Both the position numbers and the translations under genes were made by a program. The notes under the pieces were generated by a model that worked only from the letters and a program-made list of their open reading frames with translations, had not been told where the DNA came from and ran no database searches. Of a DNA stretch of 64,000 nt, positions 8,515 through 19,389 are shown piece after piece. Position 1 is the stretch's first letter. Each line of letters begins with the position of its first letter. Location: positions 1 through 64,000 of the forward strand of contig NZ_JANJZD010000008.1 of assembly GCF_024623325.1 (NCBI RefSeq). The letters run 5' to 3'. Origin of the DNA: Acetatifactor muris (GTDB taxonomy: Bacteria; Bacillota; Clostridia; Lachnospirales; Lachnospiraceae).

Positions 8515-9802
8515 ACAAACTCCTTCAACATATTTCGCGCCATATCAATTCTCCGGTTTGTGGAGTGTTGATCACCGGCTTTAATCGCTGTGATGAATCC
8601 TCGGTCCTGTTGCATATCACAGAATTTCATTAAAAATTCTTTCCTTTTACAGACAATTTTATCCAGCTGTTCTTCCGTCAGTTCTGAAAAGCATACCGAC
8701 CACATCTCAAATATTGCTTTGTTAATCGGTCCTCTTCGCCAGTTTTCATTATAGGATTTTGATAATAGAATCTGCTCTTTGATTCTATTATATTTTCGAA
8801 AGGCAAATTTCCCGAAAATTTCAGCGCAGTACCCCATAACTGTCTGAAATTTGTCCTCAATCCTCCTGATATCGCTTTCCCTGTAATTATTGACCAGTTT
8901 CATCGCCTTTATCAGATAATGATCAATATTTCCTTCAAATTCCTTCGTATAGTCAAGCTCCGTAAACGCCAGAAATCTGGTGACATATTCTCTGTCCAGC
9001 ATTCTGTCAGGTCGAATTGCATTCTGGGTGGCCCTGAGAAAAATTTCACTTTTCGCAAGTCTCTCAATCAATTCTGTGACCTTGCCCTGATAAAGAGCCT
9101 GCCGGATTTCCTGGTCTTCCAATACAATGCCACCCGTATGTCCGGCGTACCTTTTTCTACTGTATAAGCTATGACAGAGGTTTCTTTTATCCTCCTGATG
9201 TATTGTCTGGGAAGTTCGTCAAAGTTAAGTCCGTTAAAATCCTTTAAATACTGTAAGCCTGTAAACTGCTGCTTTTCCCGTCGATTGTTCCTGTCGGCTC
9301 CTACCAGAAAATTCTTAAAAGCAGTCAGCCTCTGCAGTCCGTCAATCACAATCCATTCCGCCTCATTGGCAGCATTGAAATAAAAGGCCGGAATCGGTAT
9401 TTTCAGCATAAGAGACTCAATCAGGCGGCTCTGCTGTTCCGACGACCATAAATTCCCATTCCGCTGAAAATCAGGATTCAAATCTATTTCTTCATTTTCC
9501 AGTCTTTCCATAAGGTTATAAACATTAACAGTTCGCTGCCCTATGTTCACTTCCGCCGGTATGAAGGTTTCAGGATTGGTTTCTTCCGCCGGATATCCTT
9601 CATCCTCTTCAGGCATAATGGTGATTTTCCTTTTTCCCAGCTCTTCTATCGCCGTTAAAATGTCCTGCTCTGAAATATCTTTTTTGTCCTTCAAAATATC
9701 CATTGCCACATTATAACTGACACAGTTGTCGTTATTCTGCGCAAATTTCACGATTTCCATTATTTTTTCTTCCAGGACAGCTTTCATTTCCATCATCTCC
9801 AT
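8511..9802 (-). pseudogene. DUF262 (GmrS-N-like) protein, broken by a small internal deletion
   Basis: Two overlapping frames form one protein. The first (9802-9068) has an N-terminal region resembling sigma-70 region 1.1 (about 15-62), then NPDFQRN (about 109) and the DUF262 signature DGLQRLTAF (about 154-162), and it reaches EKGTPD. The second frame continues as TGGIVLEDQEIRQALYQGK and ends at 8511. DUF262 proteins normally have about ten residues (F-RI-N type motif) between GTPD and TGG. These codons are missing and the frame changes at about 9139-9145. DUF262 is the NTP-dependent domain of GmrSD-type restriction enzymes and related factors. The damage should inactivate it. The module promoter lies at 9824-9852. 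Confidence 0.8.
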
Positions 9803-9823
9803 TTTCCTGATATTACTTCTAAA

Positions 9824-9852
9824 ATTATAACATCTATTTTACCAGCATACAA
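9824..9852 (-). promoter_or_regulatory. Promoter of the DUF262/ATPase module
   Basis: TTGTAT (9847-9852), a 17-base spacer and TATAAT (9824-9829) on the minus strand, about 20 bases upstream of the ATG at 9802. Confidence 0.6.
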
Positions 9853-9939
9853 TTACGATTTACAGGTTTTATTGGTTTTCGATCCATTTTTCCTTCAATG
9901 TACACCTTTCCTTTTATTTCTATATAAAAGGTCTCAAAA

Positions 9940-9972
9940 GGAAAACAGAGCAAAAATCGTTCTGCTCTGTTA
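9940..9972 (-). terminator. Terminator after the aconitase-family gene
   Basis: The minus-strand stem AACAGAGCA/TGCTCTGTT (9963-9971 with 9944-9952) is followed by TTCCTTTT. It lies 64 bases after the stop at 10036. Confidence 0.75.
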
Positions 9973-10035
9973 CCCTTCTTATCGCAGTTATTCTCTTTTT
10001 CGTCTGCATTTAATCAATTATTCATCTTTCATTTC

Positions 10036-12345
10036 CTACACCCGATTATAATTAATCAGGCAGCCTTCCAGTATGATCTGTCTCTCCTCGTCCGTCAGCT
10101 CGCCCAGCCGCAGTTCAAAGGTCTTCAGCTCGTCCTTCCCCACCACACAGGCGGTGATTGTGTCTGCTTTCTCCTCCACCGCCCTGCGGATATCCGGAAG
10201 AAAGAGATAATCCAGATTCCGGAACGGCAGTTCTCCCTCCTTGATCAGGAAGGGCAGCATACCCCAGTTGATCAGGTTGGAGCGATAGCGCTTGGTGGCG
10301 TATTCATTGGCGATATTCGCCCAGCCGCCCAGCACCTTCTGGCAGGAAGCCGCCTGCTCTCTGGCGGAACCGTCCCCAGGCTTTACAGCGAAAATCGTGG
10401 AGCCAAATCCGGTATTGGAATGGTTGGCTTCCGGATACTGCTTTTTAATGACTCCCATAAGCTCCTTCAACACAGGAAGTACCTGGCAGGGATGCTCTCC
10501 CCCCATGCGGGCCTTCTCCGCCTTCTGGATTTCCTTTGCTCTGCCCACATATTCCGGATCCTTGCGGCTCAAGGTAAATTCTGCCAGCCCCAGAGGATTG
10601 GAGCGGTAGGAAGAAGTCTCTCCGGAAGGAATCAGTTCGTCTGTGGTGGTAACCGGATCATGGATTTCGCTGACCACCTGCAGAAGCAGATTCTCCGGAA
10701 GTGCTCCCATCTCCGGCCAGTCCTTGATATTGGGCCCCAGCTGAATTTCCGCATCCGGGTCTGCTTTTCCTTTGGAATCGAACACTCTGTTGGCATATAT
10801 TTTGCTGTCAAAGTGGTACTTATATTTTCCGATTTCTCCATCGAATTCCGTGGCCGGCGTCAGAATCCCCCGATTGGCCGCAGTTGCCGCAATGGAACGG
10901 GCATCCATCAGGGCCACAGAAGAGATCTGGCCGTTCTGGAGCTTGCTGCCCTCACGGTTGGGGAAATTTCTGGTGGAATGGCGGATACTGAAAGCGTTGT
11001 TGGCCGGTGTGTCCCCGGCGCCAAAGCAGGGACCGCAGAATGCTGTCTTCATGACCGCGCCGGTCTCCATCAGCGCTGCCGCACAGCCATTTTTCACCAA
11101 CTCCATATACACGGGCATGGACGCCGGATACACGCTTAGCGTAAAGCTGTCCGAACCGATGGATTTTCCCTTCAGAATATCGGCGGCTGCGCAGATATTT
11201 TCGAAGCCTCCGCCTGCACATCCCGCAATAATGCCCTGATCAACCACGAACTTTCCATTTTTTACCTTGTCTTTCAGGTGAAGCTCCAGAGGAGAACCGT
11301 CTATGGTCTTCGCATCGCCCAGGCTTACTTTTGCCCGCTTCTCCGTCTCATCCAGAATCTCCAGAAGGTTGGCGTTCAGCTCCTCTATAGTATAGGTGTT
11401 GCTGGGGTGGAAAGGCATGGCAATCATTGGCCGCACCTTAGACAGATTCACCTTTACCACACCGTCATAATAAGTCACATCTCCGGGCACCAGTTCCCTG
11501 TAGTCTTCCTTACGTCCATGAATCTCATAGAATTCCTCGATCTCCCTGTCTGTCTCCCAGACAGAGGACAGGCAGGTGGTCTCTGTGGTCATCACATCGA
11601 TGCCGATGCGGAAGTCAGCGCTCAGGGAAGCCACGCCGGGGCCCACGAATTCCATCACCTTGTTTTTCACATATCCGTTTTTGAACACGGCGCCGATAAT
11701 GGCAAGGGCCACATCCTGGGGGCCCACACCGCTTACTGGAGCTCCCTCCAGGTATACACAGACTACTTCCGGTCTGTTGATATCGTATGTCTGATTTAAA
11801 AGCTGCTTCACCAGCTCCGGTCCGCCCTCTCCCACTGCCATGGTACCCAGCGCCCCGTAACGGGTATGGGAGTCGGAACCCAGAATCATCTGTCCGCCTC
11901 CGGAAAGCATTTCTCTGGCATACTGGTGGATTACCGCCTGATGAGGAGGCACGTATATGCCGCCGTATTTCTTTGCACAGGACAGCCCGAACATATGGTC
12001 ATCCTCGTTGATAGTACCGCCCACCGCACAGAGAGAATTGTGGCAGTTGGTGAGCACATAGGGCATGGGAAACTTCTGCAGCCCCGACGCCCTGGCGGTC
12101 TGTATGATACCCACAAAAGTTATGTCATGACTGGTCAGCTTATCAAATCTGATCTTCAGTTTCTCCATATTGCCGGATGTATTATGACTTTCCAGAATAC
12201 GATAACTGATTGTCTGTTTTACTGCCTCTTCTTTCGTTGTATTCCGTCCGGTTCTGCTGCAGACGGCCTGCTGCGCCTCCGGCCCGTCGGCGATGAGTTC
12301 CCTGCCATTGACCAGGTATGCACCGCTTTGTAATAATTCTATCAT
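10036..12345 (-). CDS. Aconitase-family hydratase (YbhJ-like)
   Basis: 769 residues, one chain of the aconitase superfamily: iron-sulfur hydro-lyase that isomerises citrate/isocitrate or similar hydroxy-acids. The early motif [21 protein letters not shown] is the conserved substrate loop. Cluster ligands are the Cys in IIAGCAGGG (about 385) and the CGPC pair in [16 protein letters not shown] (about 455). The C-terminal swivel domain has [14 protein letters not shown], which carries the anion-binding arginines. Overall it resembles E. coli YbhJ more than AcnA or AcnB, so the true substrate is uncertain. It probably supplies 2-oxoglutarate in an incomplete TCA branch. GGAGG eight bases before the ATG supports the start. 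It follows the phosphoesterase gene by 33 bases. Confidence 0.85.
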   Translation of the reverse strand: MIELLQSGAYLVNGRELIADGPEAQQAVCSRTGRNTTKEEAVKQTISYRILESHNTSGNMEKLKIRFDKLTSHDITFVGIIQTARASGLQKFPMPYVLTNCHNSLCAVGGTINEDDHMFGLSCAKKYGGIYVPPHQAVIHQYAREMLSGGGQMILGSDSHTRYGALGTMAVGEGGPELVKQLLNQTYDINRPEVVCVYLEGAPVSGVGPQDVALAIIGAVFKNGYVKNKVMEFVGPGVASLSADFRIGIDVMTTETTCLSSVWETDREIEEFYEIHGRKEDYRELVPGDVTYYDGVVKVNLSKVRPMIAMPFHPSNTYTIEELNANLLEILDETEKRAKVSLGDAKTIDGSPLELHLKDKVKNGKFVVDQGIIAGCAGGGFENICAAADILKGKSIGSDSFTLSVYPASMPVYMELVKNGCAAALMETGAVMKTAFCGPCFGAGDTPANNAFSIRHSTRNFPNREGSKLQNGQISSVALMDARSIAATAANRGILTPATEFDGEIGKYKYHFDSKIYANRVFDSKGKADPDAEIQLGPNIKDWPEMGALPENLLLQVVSEIHDPVTTTDELIPSGETSSYRSNPLGLAEFTLSRKDPEYVGRAKEIQKAEKARMGGEHPCQVLPVLKELMGVIKKQYPEANHSNTGFGSTIFAVKPGDGSAREQAASCQKVLGGWANIANEYATKRYRSNLINWGMLPFLIKEGELPFRNLDYLFLPDIRRAVEEKADTITACVVGKDELKTFELRLGELTDEERQIILEGCLINYNRV

Positions 12346-12378
12346 ATGGAAATCCTCCTATTCCTGTTCCGCTGCCCT

Positions 12379-13365
12379 CTAATTTTCTGTGCCGGTGATG
12401 TGAATCAACACCGCATTTCCCTGATATCCGGCAGCGCCCACCACCTGGGGCACATTTTTTTCTCCTTCTATCACATCTCTGTCATAAAAATGGACATGAC
12501 CCGCAAGTACAAGTTCCACCGGACTGTCTGCCGCGGTTGTCAGCGAGATAAATTTCTCCGATTCCTCATTTGGATAGATTCCTCCGAAATTGCCGGCGCC
12601 GATGACCACGGGACTGTTCCAGGCCTCCACCGCCTTACTCAGAGCAGATTGTGTCATAAAAGGCACATGGGCCATGACAATCACCGGACGATTGTCCATG
12701 AGCGCTTCCCGGTACCTGTCAAGCGCCTGTGCATCCACCTGATTGGTACTGTCATCTATGCCCAGAATCACTAGCCCCCCCAAATTCAGTCTCTGAAACG
12801 CCGTGTTCCCCTGCATGAAGGGTTCCAGAAGCGGCAGATACCTCTCTCTGCCCATGTCGGTCATATACTCCCAGGGATAAGTCCAGTCATGGTTGCCGTT
12901 GATATACAGATAAGGCATGTCCAGCGCTTCCAGCTGTTCCTTCAGCCACTGCAGATTGGCCTCCGACGGACTGTCTATAATATCTCCGCCAAGCAGCACC
13001 GCGTCCACTTTCTTCTCATTGGCATATTGTATCCATTCGGGAAACTGTTCTTCCGCGGGGACACCTTCCGCATTTACAAACATGGGATAACGGCTTTCCT
13101 GATCCTCTGCCTCCTGTGCGGAGACTTCGCTGTCTTTGATTACCACATGGGTGTCTGTGAGAAACAGCAATGTGTATTCCCCTTCCAGACCTTCCACCTG
13201 CACTGTCTCCTGCGCAATATTCTTCTCCCAGTTTTTCCTGCTGTTTTGTCCAAATCCCACACTGCAGCCTGTGCCCACAACCATCAGCACTGCGATTATT
13301 GTCATAAGGGCGTGCCATTTTGCACGCCCCCGTGAACTCTTTTTCTTTTTATTATGAAACTTCAT
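12379..13365 (-). CDS. Calcineurin-like metallophosphoesterase, membrane-anchored
   Basis: The protein has 328 residues from the chosen start. A basic N-terminus (KKKKSSRGR) is followed by one hydrophobic segment (about 18-35, MTIIAVLMVVGTGC), so the catalytic domain is outside the membrane. All five metallophosphoesterase motifs are visible: FLTDTHV, LGGDIID, NGNHDW, MAHVPF and AGHVHFYD. These bind two metals and hydrolyse phosphoesters. The substrate is unknown. I chose ATG 13365 over an upstream ATG at 13428 because AGGAG sits eight bases before it. The gene lies 77 bases after glgP and 33 bases before the hydratase gene. Confidence 0.82.
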   Translation of the reverse strand: MKFHNKKKKSSRGRAKWHALMTIIAVLMVVGTGCSVGFGQNSRKNWEKNIAQETVQVEGLEGEYTLLFLTDTHVVIKDSEVSAQEAEDQESRYPMFVNAEGVPAEEQFPEWIQYANEKKVDAVLLGGDIIDSPSEANLQWLKEQLEALDMPYLYINGNHDWTYPWEYMTDMGRERYLPLLEPFMQGNTAFQRLNLGGLVILGIDDSTNQVDAQALDRYREALMDNRPVIVMAHVPFMTQSALSKAVEAWNSPVVIGAGNFGGIYPNEESEKFISLTTAADSPVELVLAGHVHFYDRDVIEGEKNVPQVVGAAGYQGNAVLIHITGTEN

Positions 13366-13442
13366 ACTTTCTCCTGGTCCGGCCATCATCTGATCTCCGA
13401 CTCCGTCCTTTGCCCCGGCGCTGTCCAAAGCTCACACGCTCT

Positions 13443-16025
13443 TCAGCCATTCTGCTGCAGCGTCACCTTATCCAGATGCCAGATTTCATCCACATACTGC
13501 TGAATGGTCCGGTCGGAAGTAAACTTGCCGGAGCAGGCCACATTCAGAATAGCACTCTTTGCCCAGCCGCTTCTGTCTCTGTAAGCCGCCTCCACTTTCT
13601 TCTGCGCTTCCGCATAAGATTTGAAGTCCTTCAGGATAAAATAGGTATCCGCCCGGTTGGTGGACAGTGTGTTCAGCAGCGAATTATACAGCGGGCGGAA
13701 CAGCTCCTTATCCGCGCTGTAGGTGCCGTCAATCAGCTGATTTACCACTTTGCGGATGTCCGCATCCGTGTTGAAAATCTGCATGGGATCATAGCCGCCG
13801 TTATTTTCAAAATGAATTACTTCATTGGAAGAAAGGCCAAAGATAAAGGCATTCTCTCTTCCCACCTCCTCCACGATTTCCACGTTGGCACCGTCCAGCG
13901 TTCCCAGCGTAATAGCCCCATTGAGCATAAATTTCATATTGCCCGTGCCGGAAGCCTCCTTGCTTGCCGTGGAAATCTGCTCGGATACATCTGCCGCTGC
14001 AAAAATAATCTCCGCGTTGGACACATTGTAATTCTCGATAAATACTACCTTAATCTTCCCCTTGATGGAAGCATCATTATTCACCACGTCCGCCACCGTA
14101 TTGATCAGCTTGATAGTCAGCTTCGCGTTGCGATAGCCGGCCGCCGCCTTTGCGCCAAAGATAAAGGTTCTGGGGAAGAATTCCATATCCGGATGCGCCT
14201 TCAGTTCATTGTACAGGTGCATTACATGAAGGATATTCATCAGCTGTCTCTTATACTCATGGAGACGTTTTACCTGCACATCAAAGATGGAATTGGGATC
14301 CACTTCAATGTCATTGTGCTCCTTAATATATTTTGCCAGACGAAGCTTATTCTGGTACTTGATTTCCATGAATTCCTTCTGCGCTTCCGCATCGTCAGCC
14401 AGCTTCTTCAATCCACTGATCTGAGGCAGATCTGTGATCCAGCTGTCGCCCACCTTTTCCGTAACCCACTGCGCCAGCAGCGGATTGCCATGCAGAAGAA
14501 AACGTCTCTGGGTAATGCCGTTGGTCTTGTTGTTAAACCGCTCAGGGAACATCTCATAAAAGTCCCGAAGCTCCTCGCTCTTTAAGATCTCCGTGTGCAG
14601 CCTTGCCACACCATTCACGGAATAGCCTGCCACAATCGCCATATGAGCCATCTTCACCTGTCCGTCATACAGGATTGCCATCTTGCGGATTTTCTCCTGC
14701 ACATTTACATTATAGACATGCGCGTATTTCTCCTCGATCTGCTGCACAAATCTGCGGTTGATTTCCTCCACAATCTGATAAATTCTGGGAAGCAGCCGGG
14801 AAAACAGGTCGATAGGCCATTTCTCCAGCGCCTCCGCCATGATAGTGTGGTTGGTGTAGGCACAGGTCCTGGTGGTAATATCCCACGCCTCGTCCCATCC
14901 CAGATTATACTCATCCAGCAGAATGCGCATCAGCTCCGGAATTGCCACCGTAGGATGGGTGTCGTTCAGCTGAAAAGTCACCTTCTCCGGAAAACGGTGA
15001 ATATCATCATGCTTTCTCATATACTTCTCCACTGCTTCCTGAACGGAGGCGGAGATAAAGAAATACTGCTGCTTCAGGCGCAGCTCCTTGCCCGCATAAT
15101 GATTGTCGTTCGGATACAGCACATCCACCAGATTTCTGGCCAGATTCTCCTGCTCCACAGCCTTGCTGTAGTCGCCTTTGTCAAAAGAGTCAAGCTGGAA
15201 ACCGCCCATGGATTCCGCATCCCAGATACGCAGGGTATTTACGATACCGTTTCCATATCCCACAATGGGCAGGTCATAGGGAATGGCTCTCACCGCCTGA
15301 TACCCTTCCTGTACAAAATGGTTCCTGCCGTTCTCGTCACAGCGGACAGACACATGGCCGCCGAACTTTACCACTTTCGCATACTCCGGCCTGCGCAGCT
15401 CAAAAGGATTCCCCTCCGCCAGCCAGTTATCCGGCACTTCCACCTGAAAGCCGTCACGAATCTCCTGCTTGAACATGCCATAGCGATAGCGGATTCCGCA
15501 GCCATAAGCGGGATACCCCAAAGTGGCAAGGGAATCCAGGAAACAGGCCGCCAGTCTTCCCAGGCCGCCGTTGCCCAGAGCGGCATCCGGCTCCTGGTCC
15601 TCAATCACATTGATATCCAGTCCCAGCTCTTCCAGAACCTCTTTCGCCCCCTGATAGGCCTCCAGATTGATCATATTGTTGCCCAGAGCACGCCCCATCA
15701 GGAATTCCATGGACATATAGTAGACCATTTTCGGGTCTTCCTTCTCATAGGCCTTCTGGGTATTCATCCAGTTGCCGATCACTCTGTCCTTAATGGAATA
15801 GGATGCGGCCTGAAAAATCTGCTGCGGAGTAGCCTCCTCCAGATTTTTGCGGTACATATTCATTACATTATAGAGGATACTCCTCTTGAAAAGTTCTTTA
15901 TCAAACACAGGCTTCTCCTCCGCTTTCTCTGCAGGGGTGCTTTCGGTATTTACCGCATCCTCTTCACAGGCAGCGCAGATATTGCTTTCCCTTTCGGCTG
16001 AATCTGTCACATTCTTATTTTCCAC
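13443..16025 (-). CDS. glgP: Glycogen/starch phosphorylase
   Basis: 860 residues, close to the usual 800-850 of family GT35. It releases glucose-1-phosphate from alpha-1,4-glucans in the cytosol using phosphate. Visible are GNGGLGRLAACFLDS (about 150), the MRHDD/FQLNDTHP substrate region (about 345-360) and the pyridoxal-phosphate signature EASGTGNMKFMLNGA (about 690), in which the Lys carries the cofactor. The N-terminus has a short acidic, Cys-containing extension of about 45 residues that is not conserved in the family. The start at 16025 follows AAAGGAGAAAAG. It lies between ileS and the phosphoesterase gene, with no other glycogen gene nearby. Confidence 0.95.
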   Translation of the reverse strand: MENKNVTDSAERESNICAACEEDAVNTESTPAEKAEEKPVFDKELFKRSILYNVMNMYRKNLEEATPQQIFQAASYSIKDRVIGNWMNTQKAYEKEDPKMVYYMSMEFLMGRALGNNMINLEAYQGAKEVLEELGLDINVIEDQEPDAALGNGGLGRLAACFLDSLATLGYPAYGCGIRYRYGMFKQEIRDGFQVEVPDNWLAEGNPFELRRPEYAKVVKFGGHVSVRCDENGRNHFVQEGYQAVRAIPYDLPIVGYGNGIVNTLRIWDAESMGGFQLDSFDKGDYSKAVEQENLARNLVDVLYPNDNHYAGKELRLKQQYFFISASVQEAVEKYMRKHDDIHRFPEKVTFQLNDTHPTVAIPELMRILLDEYNLGWDEAWDITTRTCAYTNHTIMAEALEKWPIDLFSRLLPRIYQIVEEINRRFVQQIEEKYAHVYNVNVQEKIRKMAILYDGQVKMAHMAIVAGYSVNGVARLHTEILKSEELRDFYEMFPERFNNKTNGITQRRFLLHGNPLLAQWVTEKVGDSWITDLPQISGLKKLADDAEAQKEFMEIKYQNKLRLAKYIKEHNDIEVDPNSIFDVQVKRLHEYKRQLMNILHVMHLYNELKAHPDMEFFPRTFIFGAKAAAGYRNAKLTIKLINTVADVVNNDASIKGKIKVVFIENYNVSNAEIIFAAADVSEQISTASKEASGTGNMKFMLNGAITLGTLDGANVEIVEEVGRENAFIFGLSSNEVIHFENNGGYDPMQIFNTDADIRKVVNQLIDGTYSADKELFRPLYNSLLNTLSTNRADTYFILKDFKSYAEAQKKVEAAYRDRSGWAKSAILNVACSGKFTSDRTIQQYVDEIWHLDKVTLQQNG

Positions 16026-16118
16026 AACTTTTCTCCTTTCGTCGTTTTATAGAAGCATCTTTTTCATTATACCAAAATTTGCCTGACATTCCAACTGCTT
16101 TTTACTATTATCCAAATC

Positions 16119-19100
16119 CTATTCTGTTTTCTCAATGGCAATGGTCACCTTTTCCCCGTTCACATTCTCCCATTCCTTCGCCACGGCAAAATCCACACCG
16201 GCTGTCATCTCTTCCGCCAGCACCTTGCCGGAAATGGTCTCCCTGTTGCGGGCGGCAATCTCAGCCAGCTTCTCATTCCCGTTCACGGACACTCTGATGT
16301 GATCCATCACTTCGAAGCCGGCCTCCTTGCGCATGGTCTGAATCTTGCTGATCAGCTCATACACAAAGCCTTCCTCCACCAGTCCTTCCGTCAGGTTGGT
16401 GTCCAGGACCACCGTCATTTTCCCGTCCTCCTGAGACACATAGCCTTCTTTCTGTGTCATGTCAATGAGCAGATCCTCCTTTGTCAGCTCCACTTCCGTG
16501 TCATTCACCACAAAGCGCAGCTTTCCTTCCTGGTTCAGCCGGTCCATAGCGGCATTGCCGTCCAGAGATGCCAGCTGCTTCTGAATCCCGCCCAGCTGCT
16601 TACCGTATTTCGGTCCCACTGTGCGCAGCTGCGGCTTGAAGGTATAGGTAGTGTAATCCCTTACATCCTCTGTGTACACAACCTCCTTCACATTCAGCTC
16701 GTCCTCAATGATTTCTGTATAGAAGCTGTCCAGAGCCTCTGTCTGTCCGCCTTCCCCCGCCATTTTGACATACATCCTGCTGACAGGCTGACGGTTCTTG
16801 ATGCTGACGGCATTCCGGCAGGCACGGCCCAGAACAACAGCCTCCAGCACTTCTTCCATATCGGCCTCCAGCTTTCTGTCAATGAAAGCTTCCTCCACAG
16901 CAGGGAAATCGCACAGATGGATGCTTTCCGGCGCCTGCGCGTCTGCGGAACACACCAGATTCCGATAGATTTCCTCCGTCATAAAGGGAATCATGGGTGC
17001 CGCCGCCTTGCAGACAGTCACCAGCGCCGTGTGCAGAGTCATGTAGGCATTAATTTTATCCTGCTCCATCCCCTTGGCCCAGAAACGCTCACGGCTCCGG
17101 CGCACATACCAGTTGCTCATCTCCTCCACAAAATCCTGCAGCGCTTTCGCAGCCTCGGTGATTCTGTATTTATCCAGATTGCGGTCCACCTCTCCCACGG
17201 TGCTGTTCAGTCTGGAGAGAAGCCATTTATCCATGACAGGCAGTTTATCATATTCCAACGTATATTTTGAAGCATCAAAGCCATCAATATTGGCATACAG
17301 CACGAAGAAGGTATAAGTATTCCACAGTTTATCCAGGAACTTATGCTGTCCTTCCAGCACTGTTTTGCCGGAAAACCGCTTTGGCAGCCAGGGCGCCGCG
17401 CTGGTATAGAAATACCACCTGATGGCATCCGCTCCGTAAGTCTCCAGCGCCTCGAAGGGATCTACCACATTGCCCTTTGACTTACTCATCTTCTGGCCGT
17501 TTTCATCTCCCACCAGTCCCAGCACAATGACATTCTCATAAGGCGCTTTATTGAACAGCAAAGTAGATTCCGCCAGCAGAGAGTAGAACCATCCCCGGGT
17601 CTGATCCACTGCCTCGGAGATGAAATTCGCCGGAAACTGCTGCTCAAACAGCTCCTTATTTTCAAAAGGATAATGATGCTGTGCAAAGGGCATGGCCCCG
17701 GAGTCAAACCAGCAGTCGATTACTTCCGGCACCCGCTTCATACTCTTCCCGCACTTCGGACAGGGGAAAGTCACTTCATCAATATACGGTCTGTGCAGTT
17801 CCACCTTTCCCGCCTCCTGGTCTCCGCACAGACGGCTGAGCTCTTCCCGACTTCCCACACACTCCATATGTCCGCACTCACACTCCCAGATATTCAGTGG
17901 CGTGCCCCAGTAGCGATTCCTGGAAATCCCCCAGTCCTGGATATTCTCCAGCCAGTTGCCGAAACGCCCCTCGCCAATGGTGGGAGGAATCCAGTTGATG
18001 GTCTTGTTGTTGCGCACCAGGTCATTCTTCACCGCCGTCATCCTGATGAACCAGGACTCTCTGGCATAATAAATCAGAGGCGTATCGCAGCGCCAGCAGA
18101 AGGGATAATCATGCTCAAATTTCGGCGCGGAGAACAGCTTTCCTTCCTTATCCAGATCTTTTAAAATATCCGGGTCGGCATCCTTCACGAACTTCCCTTC
18201 ATAGGGCGTCTCCGCCGTCATATGTCCTTTCCCGTCCACAAACTGTACCAGCGGCAGATCGTACTTTCTGCCCACATTGGCATCGTCCTCACCGAAAGCA
18301 GGGGCAATGTGTACGATACCAGTACCGTCTGACATGGTGACATAATTGTCACAGGTCACATAATGAGCTTTTTTGCCCTGGCGGGAGGCCTCCTCTCCGG
18401 CGCAGGCAAACAGCGGCTCATACTCCCTGTACTCCAAATCCCTTCCCTTATAAGTCTCCAGTACCTGGTAAGCCGCTTTTCCCTCTTCCGCCAGACCGCC
18501 AAGCACCGTATCAAGCAGGTCCTGTGCCATATAATAGGTGTAGCCGTCCGCCGCCTTCACCTTCACATAGGTCTCCTCCGGGTTCACACACAGCGCCACA
18601 TTGGAAGGCAATGTCCAGGGGGTGGTGGTCCAGGCCAGGAAATAAGCGTCCTCACCCACACATTTGAATCTTGCCACCGCGGAACGCTCCTTTACCGCCT
18701 TGTACCCCTGGGCCACCTCATGGCTGGAAAGCGGCGTCCCGCATCGGGGACAGTAGGGCACAATCTTAAAGCCCTTGTACAAAAGCCCCTTGTCCCAGAT
18801 GGTTTTCAGCGCCCACCACTCGGATTCGATAAAATTATCGTCATATGTTACATAGGGATGGTCCATATCTGCCCAGAATCCCACAGCACCGGAGAAGTCC
18901 TCCCACATCCCTTTATATTTCCAGACACTCTCCTTACATTTGTCAATAAAAGGCGCCAGACCGTACTCCTCAATCTGCTCCTTGCCGTCCAGTCCCAGAA
19001 GCTTTTCCACTTCCAGCTCCACAGGCAGACCATGGGTATCCCAGCCCGCCTTCCTGGGCACCATATATCCCTTCATTGTGCGGTATCTGGGAATCATGTC

Positions 19101-19295
19101 CTTGATGGTACGGGTCTCCACATGTCCGATATGAGGCTTGCCGTTTGCCGTAGGCGGGCCATCATAAAAGGTATACACCGGTCCTTGCTTCCGGCTTTCC
19201 ATACTTTTCCTGAAAATATCATTCTCTCTCCAGAACCGTTCCACCGCTTTCTCACGGTCCACCAGACTTACATTTGCAGAAATCTGCTGATACAT
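16119..19295 (-). CDS. ileS: Isoleucyl-tRNA synthetase
   Basis: 1058 residues from the start MYQQISANVSL, which has AGGAAACAGGAT upstream. Class I synthetase that charges tRNA-Ile. Motifs are GKPHIGHVETR (HIGH, about 45-50), the editing domain with TWTTPWTLPSN (about 220), and KMSKSKGN (about 590-597). Length and the long C-terminal anticodon-binding part place it in the type 2, mupirocin-tolerant IleRS group, common in Clostridia. It is expressed from a single promoter with a T-box leader, so transcription should respond to uncharged tRNA-Ile. Confidence 0.96.
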   Translation of the reverse strand: MYQQISANVSLVDREKAVERFWRENDIFRKSMESRKQGPVYTFYDGPPTANGKPHIGHVETRTIKDMIPRYRTMKGYMVPRKAGWDTHGLPVELEVEKLLGLDGKEQIEEYGLAPFIDKCKESVWKYKGMWEDFSGAVGFWADMDHPYVTYDDNFIESEWWALKTIWDKGLLYKGFKIVPYCPRCGTPLSSHEVAQGYKAVKERSAVARFKCVGEDAYFLAWTTTPWTLPSNVALCVNPEETYVKVKAADGYTYYMAQDLLDTVLGGLAEEGKAAYQVLETYKGRDLEYREYEPLFACAGEEASRQGKKAHYVTCDNYVTMSDGTGIVHIAPAFGEDDANVGRKYDLPLVQFVDGKGHMTAETPYEGKFVKDADPDILKDLDKEGKLFSAPKFEHDYPFCWRCDTPLIYYARESWFIRMTAVKNDLVRNNKTINWIPPTIGEGRFGNWLENIQDWGISRNRYWGTPLNIWECECGHMECVGSREELSRLCGDQEAGKVELHRPYIDEVTFPCPKCGKSMKRVPEVIDCWFDSGAMPFAQHHYPFENKELFEQQFPANFISEAVDQTRGWFYSLLAESTLLFNKAPYENVIVLGLVGDENGQKMSKSKGNVVDPFEALETYGADAIRWYFYTSAAPWLPKRFSGKTVLEGQHKFLDKLWNTYTFFVLYANIDGFDASKYTLEYDKLPVMDKWLLSRLNSTVGEVDRNLDKYRITEAAKALQDFVEEMSNWYVRRSRERFWAKGMEQDKINAYMTLHTALVTVCKAAAPMIPFMTEEIYRNLVCSADAQAPESIHLCDFPAVEEAFIDRKLEADMEEVLEAVVLGRACRNAVSIKNRQPVSRMYVKMAGEGGQTEALDSFYTEIIEDELNVKEVVYTEDVRDYTTYTFKPQLRTVGPKYGKQLGGIQKQLASLDGNAAMDRLNQEGKLRFVVNDTEVELTKEDLLIDMTQKEGYVSQEDGKMTVVLDTNLTEGLVEEGFVYELISKIQTMRKEAGFEVMDHIRVSVNGNEKLAEIAARNRETISGKVLAEEMTAGVDFAVAKEWENVNGEKVTIAIEKTE

Positions 19296-19389
19296 ATCCT
19301 GTTTCCTTCCTTTCTCCTTTTCCTGTAAAACTTTATCCGTTTCCTTCACGCTTTTCAGGGACAGACAGTTCAGCCCTTTCCCGCTCTGC

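Noticed and set aside
13366..13428. Longer start of the metallophosphoesterase
   Set aside because: The ATG at 13365 has AGGAG at the right distance and directly precedes the basic/hydrophobic anchor.
13320..16001. Plus-strand frames of 421 and 468 codons
   Set aside because: Antisense of glgP; long only because of codon composition.
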